Source: Caprella mutica (taxonomy: Eukaryota; Arthropoda; Malacostraca; Amphipoda; Caprellidae). From it: a stretch of 64,000 nucleotides of DNA. Every line of letters starts with the position of its first letter. The first letter of the stretch is position 1. Made by a program: the position numbers and the translations under genes. The stretch spans positions 30,001 through 94,000 of the forward strand of contig CANNZV010002514.1 in the NCBI GenBank assembly GCA_947561585.1. Direction: 5' to 3'. This document shows, piece by piece, positions 10,333 to 19,571 of this stretch. The notes beneath the pieces are model-generated. The model saw nothing but the letters and a program-made list of their open reading frames with translations. It was not told the DNA's origin and did not search any database.

Positions 10333-11708
10333 ATGAAACGATTCACTTTTTTATTCCTTTTCTTTTTAAGTGCGAGCATAAGCCAAGCACAATTGAGTCC
10401 AGCAGTTACTTCTTGGTTGCAAAATACAAGTACGACAGGAACGTATTATATGTCGGGAAACTCAACAGCAATAGACAATAACATATTGGCCAATTGCCAA
10501 AAAGTTGAATATTCCGATGACTTTGTTTATGTGACAACCAATGGAATTCCGTCTTATCCGACAGGCCCATTTCAAGATGGAAATCCATCACAAGCATCTA
10601 GTCAGAATGCTATTTTAAAATACCGCTCAATCCAGCAATAAATACAGGCAATCCAACCGCTACCAATCCAGGTAATATTGGAGTTTTTATCAATGGAGTC
10701 GCCTTGTTTGATTATAGAGATGGAGTCGCTTGGAATCCACAAACACAAACGCTTTGTGGTGGGCCAGGGAATCCACCTTGTCTAGGAGGACCAATGGGAG
10801 TGCAGGACTGGAATAGAGACGCTATACCTGCTGAAAGGCCAGGCTTTGATTGCTCCAAAGGACACCCAGCGATGGGCAATTATCACCATCATCAAAATCC
10901 ATCCGCCTTCAAATTAGACCAAGAAGTAGTTTCGGATATTTGTAATTTATATGATGCAGAAGGGCTTTATGTTATCAATGAAAATGAACATTCGCCATTG
11001 ATTGGTTTTGCGTATGATGGTTTTCCGATTTATGGAGCTTATGGTTATAAAAATAATGATGGAACAGGCGGAGTAGAACGAATCAAATCGAGTTATCAAC
11101 TTCGAAATATTACAACTCGTGCCAATGGGCCAGATATTGATTTGCAAATTACGACTACGGGACCTAATGGAGGATTACAAACACTTTTCTTGGGTTATTT
11201 TCGAGAAGATTATGAATATATAGTACATAGTGAAGACGACTATTTGGACGAACATAATGGTCGTTTTTGTGTAACTCCAGAATATCCAGATGGAACTTAC
11301 GCCTATTTTGCGACAGTCGATGAAAATTGGAATTCGGCTTATCCTTATGTAGTAGGACCAACTTTCTATGGCGTTTCCGCCAATAGAAAAGTAAACTCGA
11401 TTACCGAAACGACGACAACTTATATCGGAACGAGTTCGATTTCTGAATCAGAATTTGAGCGAATGAATATCACTGTTTTCCCCAATCCTGCTTCCGATTT
11501 ATTGGCGGTACAAATCAATGATTTGGTAAAAGAAGACCTTCAAGTCGAATTGTTTGATATAGCAGGAAAGCTAGTGAATACTTCAAGTATTAACAAAGGA
11601 AGTACGATTGCTTATTTCGATGTTCAAACCGTATACAGTGGTACTTTTATCATAAAAATTTCCAATGCTAATTATCATACGATTCGGAAAGTAGTAATTG
11701 AAAAATAA
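10333..11708 (+). CDS. Second YHYH-domain protein, interrupted by a -1 frameshift
   Basis: Tandem paralogue of the preceding gene. The first frame runs 10333-10641 and stops. The continuation lies in the -1 frame up to 11708, with DYRDGVAWNP, MGNYHHHQNP and a clear T9SS type A sorting tail (VFPNPASDLL near the C-terminus). The frames meet at T TTA AAA (10614-10620). Reading -1 there gives a protein of about 458 residues that aligns with the paralogue without any gap across the junction. The break is therefore a one-base deletion in TTTTAAAA, a sequencing error, or a programmed shift. The signal peptide spans residues 1-20 (SISQAQ). It lacks the coathanger insert of its neighbour. Confidence 0.8.
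10614..10620 (+). other. Slippery heptamer T TTA AAA at the frame break
   Basis: The heptamer is in the zero frame of the upstream part (att tta aaa) and has the X XXY YYZ form of -1 frameshift sites. A -1 shift continues ata ccg ctc into the downstream frame. The only candidate stimulator seen is a weak ccaat/attgg stem about 50 nt downstream. Confidence 0.35.
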
Positions 11709-11787
11709 TTCTTTTACTATTGGCTACTTCAAATGATGATTTTTCTTGTGGCAGAAAATGTAATTTTCATATTGTAATTTTTATGTC

Positions 11788-11795
11788 TATTTTTG
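11788..11795 (+). promoter_or_regulatory. TAnnTTTG promoter box for queG
   Basis: TATTTTTG lies about 20 bp before the proposed TTG start, giving a very short leader. No well-spaced -33 TTG is seen. Confidence 0.45.
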
Positions 11796-11814
11796 AAGAA
11801 ATAACAACTCAAAT

Positions 11815-12744
11815 TTGCAATCCAAAACTCATCATACGCAACTTCTCCGCCAAGAAGCCCAAAGGCTAGGCTTCGACTTTGTGGCTATCGCCAAAGCCGA
11901 GCAGATGGATATGGAAGCTCGTCGCCTCGAAGCTTGGCTCAATCAAGGGAAGCACGGCAAAATGAGTTATATGGCAAACCATTTTGAAAAAAGAACCGAC
12001 CCGACCAAACTAGTTCCAGGTGCAAAATCCGTTGTTTCTTTACTTTATAACTATTATACACCAGATGAACAAGAGGATTCCGAAGCGCCCAAAATATCAA
12101 AATATGCTTACGGCAAAGACTATCATTTCACAATAAAAAATAAACTCAAAACCTTACTCCAATTTATACAAGACAAGATTGGACAAGTAAACGGACGTTG
12201 TTTTGTTGATTCTGCACCCGTTTTGGAACGAGATTGGGCAGTCCGTTCGGGCAATGGTTGGATGGGGAAAAACACCATGCTCATTCATCCCAAACAAGGC
12301 TCCTATTTCTTTTTGGCAGAGTTGATTATCGACCTCGATTTGGATTACGATGCGCCCATCAAAGATTATTGCGGAACTTGCACCAAGTGTATAGATGCTT
12401 GCCCAACCGAAGCCATTTCGCCCCAAGGTTATATTTTGGATGGCAGCAAATGTATTTCTTATTTTACCATAGAACTCAAAGAAGCCATTCCGCAAGAGAT
12501 GAAAGGTCATTTTGAAAATTGGATGTTTGGTTGTGATATTTGCCAAGAAGTTTGCCCTTGGAATCGCTTCTCCAAAGCACATCAAGAAAATGATTTTGAA
12601 CCACATCCCAATTTATTGCAGATGACAGCCAAGGACTGGGAAGAAATAACAGATGAAGTATTCCGAGAAATATTCCGAAAATCTCCCGTCAAACGAACCA
12701 AATACGCAGGACTCAAACGAAATATTGATTTTTTGAAAGAATAA
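11815..12744 (+). CDS. queG: Epoxyqueuosine reductase QueG
   Basis: A 309-residue iron-sulfur, cobalamin-dependent enzyme that reduces epoxyqueuosine to queuosine in tRNA. Visible features are [10 protein letters not shown], the substrate-site segment [20 protein letters not shown], and two ferredoxin-like 4Fe-4S motifs: [12 protein letters not shown], and CxxC...[12 protein letters not shown]. It is shorter than the 379-residue E. coli enzyme because it lacks the C-terminal HEAT-like part, as in many Bacteroidota. The start is a TTG. An in-frame stop lies at 11794 and no ATG occurs before residue 26, while the family needs the N-terminal helix. It appears to be a single-gene unit. Confidence 0.92.
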   Translation: MQSKTHHTQLLRQEAQRLGFDFVAIAKAEQMDMEARRLEAWLNQGKHGKMSYMANHFEKRTDPTKLVPGAKSVVSLLYNYYTPDEQEDSEAPKISKYAYGKDYHFTIKNKLKTLLQFIQDKIGQVNGRCFVDSAPVLERDWAVRSGNGWMGKNTMLIHPKQGSYFFLAELIIDLDLDYDAPIKDYCGTCTKCIDACPTEAISPQGYILDGSKCISYFTIELKEAIPQEMKGHFENWMFGCDICQEVCPWNRFSKAHQENDFEPHPNLLQMTAKDWEEITDEVFREIFRKSPVKRTKYAGLKRNIDFLKE

Positions 12745-13216
12745 TAGGAAGCTACTAAAAATTTTAAATAACGTTTTGCTGTCTCATTTGCTTATCTAGG
12801 AGAATTGGTTTTACCTTGAATTGGCATTTATAGAATCGCCCCAAAAGAAAAATTGTTGGTATCTCTGAATTTTGCAAGAAAAGATAAGTAGCTAGAAAAA
12901 GAAATGAAACTACTAATCAAATGAAATCCATTTTGAAAAAAGAGTCACAAAATAGTTGAGATAGTAGATTTTTCAAGAAGGGTAGCTTACATGTACGGGA
13001 AAACTAAAATAATCAAATTTGCTAAACCGAAAAACAGCGATATTATAAATGACTAGACTCCCGCCTGCCACCTTTGAGCCATATTGGCGGGCAGGTTTGG
13101 TTCTTTTTGGTAATGAAAAAGAACAAAGTATAAGTAGTCAACATCTAGCTTGAAAGTTAAGACCAAAGGAAATGAGCAAGACTCAAATGCAATATTAATT
13201 TTTGAAAGAATAAATC
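12745..13216. other. Intergenic region with a GC-rich inverted repeat
   Basis: About 470 bp with no convincing gene. At about 13062-13096 it holds cccgcctgcc and ggcgggcagg, which can form alternative CCCGCC/GGCGGG or CCTGCC/GGCAGG stems. Similar CCTGC...GCAGG hairpins occur at several other intergenic sites in the window. Confidence 0.6.
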
Positions 13217-13954
13217 ATGCTAAAAAAAACCATCCCCCCATACTTATCCACAATCCTCTTGTTAATAACCCTCTTTTTTGTTAGTAACTGCAAAAATGAA
13301 ACACCACAATCTAGACAAAGCCCACCAAAAAAGACAGAAATAACTCTAGTTGAAACACCAAAAGATACCATAAAAGAAGAAAGAATCGAAACCATTCAAT
13401 TCGATTACGATACCCTTCAGTGGCTCGACATAGCCCATGTCGATACAAGTATCCAAGTAGAAATGAAATACGCCACGACCGACAATTTTGTAAAAGAGAA
13501 AATGTACAATTGTGGTCGTTGTTTGCTTCGCCCAAAAGTGGCAAAAGCATTGATAAAAGCACAAGCACATTTCCAGAAAAAAGGATATGGCTTGAAAATG
13601 CTCGATTGCTATCGCCCACGTCCTGTTCAGCAATTGCTGTGGAACAAAGTTCCCAACCCTACTTATGTAACCAATCCCAAAAAAGGCTCGATGCACAATC
13701 GAGGCTTGGCGGTCGATTTGACTTTGGTAGATACGCAAGGAAAAGAATATGACATGGGAACGCCTTTCGATTTTTTTGGCAAAAAAGCCCATACGTTCTA
13801 CGCCGATCTGCCCGACGAGGTACTAGAAAGAAGAAAGCTTCTTCGAGAAACCTTAGCTTTGTATGGATTCAAGCATATTTCGTCTGAATGGTGGCATTAT
13901 TCTTATCAAAAAAGTAGAAATGAAATATCAGATTATTTGTGGGAGTGTGATTAG
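13217..13954 (+). CDS. M15D-family D-Ala-D-Ala dipeptidase-like lipoprotein
   Basis: A 245-residue exported protein with a lipobox-like signal (LFFVSNC, Cys near residue 25) and a low-complexity linker to about residue 65. The peptidase domain follows. Family marks are MKYATTDNF, the CYRPRPVQQLLW segment, GSMHNRGLAVDLTL with zinc ligands His and Asp, and SEWWHYSY with the catalytic Glu and the third ligand His. This matches VanX/DdpX-like metallodipeptidases that split D-alanyl-D-alanine. With no van genes nearby and a lipoprotein signal, a role in peptidoglycan turnover or amino-acid salvage is more likely than glycopeptide resistance. Confidence 0.88.
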   Translation: MLKKTIPPYLSTILLLITLFFVSNCKNETPQSRQSPPKKTEITLVETPKDTIKEERIETIQFDYDTLQWLDIAHVDTSIQVEMKYATTDNFVKEKMYNCGRCLLRPKVAKALIKAQAHFQKKGYGLKMLDCYRPRPVQQLLWNKVPNPTYVTNPKKGSMHNRGLAVDLTLVDTQGKEYDMGTPFDFFGKKAHTFYADLPDEVLERRKLLRETLALYGFKHISSEWWHYSYQKSRNEISDYLWECD

Positions 13955-13976
13955 TTTGATGAATGCCTAATTTTAT

Positions 13977-14007
13977 TTGTTAGGTTAGCCTAAAAATGTT
14001 ATTTTTG
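13977..14007 (+). promoter_or_regulatory. Promoter overlapped by a DtxR/MntR-type operator
   Basis: TTAGGTTAGCCTAA at 13980-13993 is a perfect TTAGG-N4-CCTAA palindrome. It matches 14 bases of the DtxR/IdeR consensus. It sits between a TTG (13977-13979) and a TATTTTTG -7 box (14000-14007), so binding would block the promoter of the metal-binding protein gene. A further CCTAA lies upstream near 13966. Confidence 0.65.
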
Positions 14008-14015
14008 TAAAAAAA

Positions 14016-15029
14016 ATGAAAAAAGCATTCCTTCTAATTATAGGTGTCATTGCAACAATGACAATAAAAGCACAAAATAAAGAATTCAAAATAGTTGCTT
14101 CTGCTTCTATGATTGCCGATATGGCAGAAAATATTATTGGTAGCGAAGACGAAGTCATTTATACCATTGTACCCATCGGTGGCGATCCACACCTACACGA
14201 ACCCACACCCAATGATGCGAAGTTAGTTGCAGGAGCAGATTTGATTTTAATCAATGGTTTGACCTTTGAAGGTTGGATTGAAAAACTCATCACGAGTTCA
14301 GGAACAAAAGCAAAGGTCGTAACCGTAACAGATGGGCTCGTACCAATTTCTAGTGATGACTATAAAGATGCTACCGATCCTCATGCTTGGATGGATGTGT
14401 CCAATGTGCATTTTTATATTAAAAATATAAAAGATGCCTTGGTAGAATTGCGACCAGAAAATAAAGAAATGTACGAATTTAATCATGGCGTTTATACGCA
14501 AGCACTCAATGACTTGGATAAGTATGCACTAGAACAAATTCAAACCATACCCAATGAAAAACGGATTTTGGTGACTTCGCACGATGCCTTCAAATATTTT
14601 GGAAAAAGATATGGAATTCGCTTAGAATCGGTCATTGGAATTTCTACGGAGGCAGAAGCTCAAACTACGGATGTCGTTCGGCTCAATAAAATGATAAGAG
14701 AGAGTAATATTCCTGCTATTTTTATGGAAAGTACCATCAACCCTAAGTTGCTCGAAGAATTGGCTAAAGCCAATAATATACATATTGGAGGAGAATTATT
14801 TGCCGATTCCTTGGGCCCAAAGGATGGCGAAGCGAGCACTTATATAGACATGATTCGGCACAATATCGATACTATTGTAAAAGCATTGTCTCAAGAGAAA
14901 GGAGCAAAAAATACCACAACAGTCGATACAGGAAAATCCAATGATCTAACAAATTATTTAACTTGGGGACTTTTAGTATTTCTACTGCTAGGAGGATTTG
15001 GCTTTGTATTCAGCAAGTTGAATAAATAA
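14016..15029 (+). CDS. Metal ABC transporter substrate-binding protein, ZnuA/TroA family
   Basis: A 337-residue exported protein with a signal peptide (residues 1-19). Cluster A-1 metal-ligand motifs are visible: GGDPHLHEPTP, DPHAWMD, TSHDAFKYFGKRYG and FMESTINPKLLEELA. It would bind Mn, Zn or Fe for import. The last 25 residues form a hydrophobic helix (WGLLVFLLLGGFGFVF) with a basic end. This is unusual for the family and suggests a C-terminal membrane anchor. The DtxR/MntR-like operator just upstream favours manganese or iron over zinc. The ATPase follows after 51 bp, but no permease gene is present here. Confidence 0.88.
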   Translation: MKKAFLLIIGVIATMTIKAQNKEFKIVASASMIADMAENIIGSEDEVIYTIVPIGGDPHLHEPTPNDAKLVAGADLILINGLTFEGWIEKLITSSGTKAKVVTVTDGLVPISSDDYKDATDPHAWMDVSNVHFYIKNIKDALVELRPENKEMYEFNHGVYTQALNDLDKYALEQIQTIPNEKRILVTSHDAFKYFGKRYGIRLESVIGISTEAEAQTTDVVRLNKMIRESNIPAIFMESTINPKLLEELAKANNIHIGGELFADSLGPKDGEASTYIDMIRHNIDTIVKALSQEKGAKNTTTVDTGKSNDLTNYLTWGLLVFLLLGGFGFVFSKLNK

Positions 15030-15080
15030 GGGAATATAAAGAGCAAAATTAATTTTTGTTCAGCACAAAAAATAGCAAAA

Positions 15081-15824
15081 ATGTCAAGTATAATTTCAAT
15101 AAAAGGCCTATCCGTTTCTTACGAACGAAAAAGAGTGTTGACCAATATTTATTTAGAAATAGATAAGGGAAAGATACACGGAGTTATTGGACCCAATGGA
15201 GCAGGGAAATCGACGCTTTTTAAAGCAATTTTGGGACTGATAGATACCGATTCTGGGCATATAATTATAGAAGGAAAACCGATAGAAGAAGTCCGAAAAA
15301 GAGTGGTCTATGTACCACAAAAAAACGATGTAGATTGGCAGTTTCCTGCAACGGTTTTTGATATAGTATTGATGGGACGTTATCCTTTCAAAAAAATCCT
15401 ACAAAGACTGAATAAAGAAGACAAACAAATAGCGATGGATGCCCTCGAAGAAGTTGGCATCACACACCTCAAAGACCGTCAAATAGGCGAGCTTTCGGGC
15501 GGACAGCAGCAACGAGTATTCCTGGCAAGAGCTTTGTGTCAGCAAGCAGAGATTATTTTACTCGACGAGCCATTTGTAGGTATAGATGTCACGACTGAAA
15601 ATAAGATTATTCAAATCTTAAAAAAGCTAGCTAGCCAAGGGAAAACCCTCATGGTTGTTCACCATGATTTATCGACAGTAGAAGAGTATTTCGATAAGGT
15701 GATTTTACTCAATCAACGTCTTATCGCACATGGCGAAACCGCTCAAACCTTTAGTCCCGAAAATATCAAAAAAGCTTACGGAGGACAATTGCCTATTTTG
15801 CACAAAACAGGAGGGATTGGCTAA
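15081..15824 (+). CDS. Metal ABC transporter ATP-binding protein
   Basis: A 247-residue ATPase of the ZnuC/TroB/MntB type. Walker A GPNGAGKST lies near residues 36-44. The signature LSGGQQQRV, Walker B IILLDEPFVGID and the H-loop VVHHDLS follow. The tail ends AYGGQLPILH, typical of manganese/zinc transporter ATPases. It lies 51 bp after the binding protein and is probably in its operon. The integral membrane permease normally encoded next to it is missing. The following gene is an unrelated lipoprotein, so the permease must be elsewhere or lost. Confidence 0.9.
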   Translation: MSSIISIKGLSVSYERKRVLTNIYLEIDKGKIHGVIGPNGAGKSTLFKAILGLIDTDSGHIIIEGKPIEEVRKRVVYVPQKNDVDWQFPATVFDIVLMGRYPFKKILQRLNKEDKQIAMDALEEVGITHLKDRQIGELSGGQQQRVFLARALCQQAEIILLDEPFVGIDVTTENKIIQILKKLASQGKTLMVVHHDLSTVEEYFDKVILLNQRLIAHGETAQTFSPENIKKAYGGQLPILHKTGGIG

Positions 15825-15983
15825 AGTAGTGCATGCTTCAGCTTGCACTGATCACTTGAAAGGATAGGTATTATAACTAAAACACTACCAGAAGGAAGCT
15901 TTGCTCGTCTGTTGGTTAAAATATACAGAGAATCAAATATTTTAGTAACTTTCTGTCGAGTTTAAAAAAATCAACACCAAAAT

Positions 15984-16928
15984 ATGCGATTACCAATTAT
16001 AATATTTGCCATTTTATTATCCTTTTCTGCTTGTAAAAACGAACCGTCGGCAAAAAATACAAAGCCCCAAAAAGAAGAGGAACTAAAAACAATCCCTTCA
16101 GCAGAATCTAAAAAAGACTCTAAAAAATTGGCACAGAAATGTGCGATAAAAGGCGGTTTTCTAATAGAAAACCTCAAAGCCATCAAAAACAATCAGTTTT
16201 TAGTCATTTTAGCAGATGAATCTACGAAAGATCCCAAATTTGGCGAAAGCCACCGAGTACTACTGGTAAAAGACAAGGACACTTGCGAAGACCTTTTTCG
16301 CCAAACCCTACCCATCAATAAAAGCCCAGATTTTCCATACTATATTGCCGATATAAATTACAACAATACCAATGCTTTGGTTGCTATCAAAGGTTACGAC
16401 CAAATCTATTGTTATGATATCAATCAAAAAGAACTCCAACCTGCTCTTAGTCCCACATTTGCAAACGAACGGGAAGCACAAGATGCGCAATCGGGACAAA
16501 TCAAGCATCTAGAATTGTGGGAGGATTATATAATTGGGCATGCGCTAGATTATGGAAGTTTCGTTTTTACGATTCAAAAAGACGGAGCAATTCAAGCAAC
16601 CTTGCCTTATGCTGAATACAGCCCTCAAGGTGTCCAAAACTATGCTTCTTTATTTGTACTCGAATCGAATAATGGATGGACACAATTGCTACTACCTAGT
16701 TATGACAAAGCATCGGGTCAATTTTCATTAAATCCACTTTTAGGGCAACCTAGCAAAATGGACAAAAGCAAGAGCATTATTTCCAAAGATAAACGATATT
16801 TATTATTCGTAGAGAAGGAATCAAATCAAACGATAGTTATTGATTTGAAAAAACAAAAACGGATAGATTTATCTCCTGAACAGGGGAAGTTAAGCCCAAT
16901 ACAGATAATGACAACATTGACAAAATAG
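15984..16928 (+). CDS. Lipoprotein of unknown function
   Basis: A 314-residue predicted lipoprotein (lipobox LLSFSAC, Cys17). A charged low-complexity linker spans about residues 20-55, followed by a beta-rich domain. The domain has regularly spaced strand-like segments, such as NQFLVILADES, YYIADINY, NALVAIKGYDQIYCYDI and RYLLFVEKE. These resemble blades of a beta-propeller, but I see no diagnostic repeat. No catalytic motif is recognised. The 160-bp gap before it holds an AGTGCA/TGCACT hairpin, and it seems to be transcribed alone. Confidence 0.7.
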   Translation: MRLPIIIFAILLSFSACKNEPSAKNTKPQKEEELKTIPSAESKKDSKKLAQKCAIKGGFLIENLKAIKNNQFLVILADESTKDPKFGESHRVLLVKDKDTCEDLFRQTLPINKSPDFPYYIADINYNNTNALVAIKGYDQIYCYDINQKELQPALSPTFANEREAQDAQSGQIKHLELWEDYIIGHALDYGSFVFTIQKDGAIQATLPYAEYSPQGVQNYASLFVLESNNGWTQLLLPSYDKASGQFSLNPLLGQPSKMDKSKSIISKDKRYLLFVEKESNQTIVIDLKKQKRIDLSPEQGKLSPIQIMTTLTK

Positions 16929-17123
16929 AGTTAAATTGGATATTATACATCCAAGTTTAGAAGATAAAATGAGATTCAAATCTTTTTTTATTCCAAAAGA
17001 TAGAATATCCTGTTTACTCTCCTGCAAACCAAATGCCTTTTTTTTTGTTGCAATGAATAAGTTTAAAATTTCCATTTTAATTTATTTCTATTACAACATT
17101 TCTTAAATTACACTCTTTTTTAA

Positions 17124-18194
17124 ATGACAGTTCGCCAAGATAAAATCAATGAAGGCTTAATGAATAATCTTTTAGACAACGACCCGACGGCTGCTTCTCG
17201 GAAGCAAGACCATATTGTATTGGCTTTCCAATCGCAAATCGATAAAGGGCAGTTGGATCAACGATTTTATTATGAGCCATTGCTAGCAGCACATCCGCAA
17301 AGAGGAACACTTCCCGCAACGGATTTTCTCCAAAAAAACCTTCGTGCGCCAATATGGGTATCGAGTATGACGGGCGGAACAGAAAAAGGCAAAACCATTA
17401 ACCAAAATTTGGCTAGAGCTTGCAAAGATTTTGGGATGGGTATGGGATTGGGTTCTTGTCGCTCACTATTATACAGTGACGATACCTTAGCTGATTTTGA
17501 TGTGCGACACCTCATGGGAGAGGATGTTCCCTTGTTTGCCAATTTGGGGATTGCGCAACTGGAAGAATTAATTGAACAAAAGAAGTTATCTTTGGTCAAA
17601 GAAATGGTCGATAAGTTGAAAGCGAATGGCTTGATTATACACGTCAATCCTTTGCAAGAATGGTTGCAACCAGAAGGAGATCGTTTTCAAAAAGCTCCAA
17701 TAGAAGTGATAGAAACTATTTTGGAGAAAATCGATTTACCGATTATCGTCAAAGAAGTAGGGCAGGGAATGGGTTACGAAAGTTTGAAAAGATTGCTACA
17801 ACTGCCGCTTGCTGCGGTTGATTTTGCCGCTAATGGCGGAACAAATTTTGCCAAACTCGAATTGCTTAGAAGTTCGCCCGTTCAGCAAATGATATACGAA
17901 CAATTGGCTTATGTCGGACACAGTGCCGAAGAAATGGTTGCGATAGCAAACCAACTCAAAATAGAATTGGGCAATAAATTGCAATGCGAGCAAATTATCA
18001 TTTCGGGAGGTATCCAAACTTTTTTGGATGGTTATTATTTGATTAATAAATTAAATTTTCCTTGTGTGTATGGACAAGCATCTGCTTTTCTGAAAAACGC
18101 TACAGGAAACTATGAGCAATTGCAGGAATATGTCGATGCTCAAATACAAGGGCTTGAACTAGCCAATGCTTTTTTGAAAGTGAAAACTACATAG
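17124..18194 (+). CDS. fni: Type 2 isopentenyl-diphosphate delta-isomerase
   Basis: A 356-residue FMN-dependent enzyme interconverting IPP and DMAPP. Family segments in order are SRKQDHI near residues 25-31, SSMTGGTEKG, GMGLGSCRS, FANLGIAQ, HVNPLQEWLQPEGDR, PIIVKEVGQGMG, and DFAANGGTNFAKLE in the flavin-binding barrel. Where the family often has VAGxGGT, this protein has FAANGGT. It lies 24 bp upstream of mvaA, so two mevalonate-route steps form an operon. Together with mvaD at 51.4-52.5 kb this shows a mevalonate pathway instead of the MEP route. Confidence 0.93.
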   Translation: MTVRQDKINEGLMNNLLDNDPTAASRKQDHIVLAFQSQIDKGQLDQRFYYEPLLAAHPQRGTLPATDFLQKNLRAPIWVSSMTGGTEKGKTINQNLARACKDFGMGMGLGSCRSLLYSDDTLADFDVRHLMGEDVPLFANLGIAQLEELIEQKKLSLVKEMVDKLKANGLIIHVNPLQEWLQPEGDRFQKAPIEVIETILEKIDLPIIVKEVGQGMGYESLKRLLQLPLAAVDFAANGGTNFAKLELLRSSPVQQMIYEQLAYVGHSAEEMVAIANQLKIELGNKLQCEQIIISGGIQTFLDGYYLINKLNFPCVYGQASAFLKNATGNYEQLQEYVDAQIQGLELANAFLKVKTT

Positions 18195-18218
18195 AACAAA
18201 ACTAGGAATAATAAAATA

Positions 18219-19571
18219 ATGGATAAAAAGACAATATCTGGTTTTTCTAAACTCTCCAAACGAGGCAAACTCAAATGGATAGTGACGAATTTTTTTAGCG
18301 ACCCTGAAGCAGTTACGAAGGAATTGAAGAGTTATTGGCTCAATAGTGAAGACCAGCAAAAAGTACTCGATGGTTTTAGTGAAAATACCATTAGCAATTA
18401 TTATTTGCCTTATGGAGTTGCGCCCAATTTTATGATAAATGGCAAAGCTTATGCGGTACCGATGGTGATAGAAGAAAGCTCGGTAGTAGCAGCCGCTTCT
18501 AGTGCTGCCAAATTTTGGATGGACAAAGGAGGCTTTCGAGCCAAAGTCATAGATAGTCAAAAAGTAGGACAAGTCCACTTTTCGTGGGAAGGCGATGTTA
18601 CAAAATTACAAGCCGTTTTTCCAGCATTAAAAGCAAAGTTGCGAGAAAGTACGAAGCACCTTACGGCAAATATGGAAAAGCGAGGAGGAGGGATTTTGGA
18701 GATAAAATTAATTGATTTAACGCATCTAGAAAAAGATTATTATCAACTAAAAGTTACTTTCGAAACCTGTGATTCGATGGGTGCAAACTTTATCAATTCG
18801 ATACTCGAAGAGTTTGGTAGAACCCTACAAATTTTTGCTGCAACTCAAGCCGCTTTCAACGAAAAGGAACAAGAACTAAGCATTATAATGGCAATTTTAT
18901 CCAATTATACGCCCGATTGTGTCGTGCGTGCTTGGGTAGAGTGTCCCGTAGAGGCATTAGGCGATTTTGGAGAAATAAATGCCAATATTTTTGCTCAAAA
19001 ATTTGCGAAAGCCATTCGCATCGCACGCATAGATCCTTACCGAGCGACGACACACAACAAAGGAATTTTCAATGGAATAGATGCCGTCGTTTTAGCTACC
19101 GCAAACGACTTTAGAGCGATAGAAGCTTGCGGACATACCTATGCTGCACGAGACGGACAATATCGAAGTTTAAGCAATTGTACGATAGAAAATGGCATAT
19201 TCAAATTTTGGTTGGATATACCACTCGCTGTTGGTACGGTAGGCGGCTTGACAAATTTGCATCCTGTAGCCAAGCGGTCTTTGGAACTACTCGGCAATCC
19301 ACCCGCACATGAGTTGATGATGATAATAGCTGCCACAGGTTTGGCACAAAACTTTGCAGCCGTCAAATCTCTAGTAACCACAGGAATCCAAAAAGGGCAC
19401 ATGAAAATGCATTTGATGAATATTCTCAACCACCTCGAAGCTTCTGAGAAAGAAACAAATCTTGCCAATACGCACTTTGAAACCGAAGCCGTTTCCTTTA
19501 CGGCAGTAAGAGATTATTTAGAAGGATTAAGAAAAAAAAAGACTAAATCAGTCCGAAAAGCCGTAGAGTAA
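18219..19571 (+). CDS. mvaA: Hydroxymethylglutaryl-CoA reductase, class II (degradative-type fold)
   Basis: A 450-residue class II HMG-CoA reductase producing mevalonate in this pathway context. Catalytic residues can be assigned by comparison with the Pseudomonas mevalonii enzyme: E85/E86 in VIEESSVV, K281 in HNKGIFNGID, D297 in ATANDFRA, and H394 in KGHMKMHL. The last 58 codons start in a 63-bp segment (19395-19457) that recurs at 22983-23045, where it is followed by a different, diverged version of the C-terminal tail. The present C-terminus therefore looks exchanged or supplied by an inserted block. The stop overlaps the convergent gene by 24 bp. Confidence 0.93.
   Translation: MDKKTISGFSKLSKRGKLKWIVTNFFSDPEAVTKELKSYWLNSEDQQKVLDGFSENTISNYYLPYGVAPNFMINGKAYAVPMVIEESSVVAAASSAAKFWMDKGGFRAKVIDSQKVGQVHFSWEGDVTKLQAVFPALKAKLRESTKHLTANMEKRGGGILEIKLIDLTHLEKDYYQLKVTFETCDSMGANFINSILEEFGRTLQIFAATQAAFNEKEQELSIIMAILSNYTPDCVVRAWVECPVEALGDFGEINANIFAQKFAKAIRIARIDPYRATTHNKGIFNGIDAVVLATANDFRAIEACGHTYAARDGQYRSLSNCTIENGIFKFWLDIPLAVGTVGGLTNLHPVAKRSLELLGNPPAHELMMIIAATGLAQNFAAVKSLVTTGIQKGHMKMHLMNILNHLEASEKETNLANTHFETEAVSFTAVRDYLEGLRKKKTKSVRKAVE
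19395..19457 (+). repeat. 63-bp direct repeat, copy A (inside mvaA)
   Basis: Identical over 63 bp to 22983-23045. It encodes GHMKMHLMNILNHLEASEKET and starts at the codon pair for Gly393 and the catalytic His394. Identity ends sharply after the ACA codon. Confidence 0.9.

Noticed and set aside
13217..13954. VanX glycopeptide-resistance gene
   Set aside because: The fold fits, but there is a lipoprotein signal and no vanH/vanA or two-component neighbours, so a resistance role is not supported.
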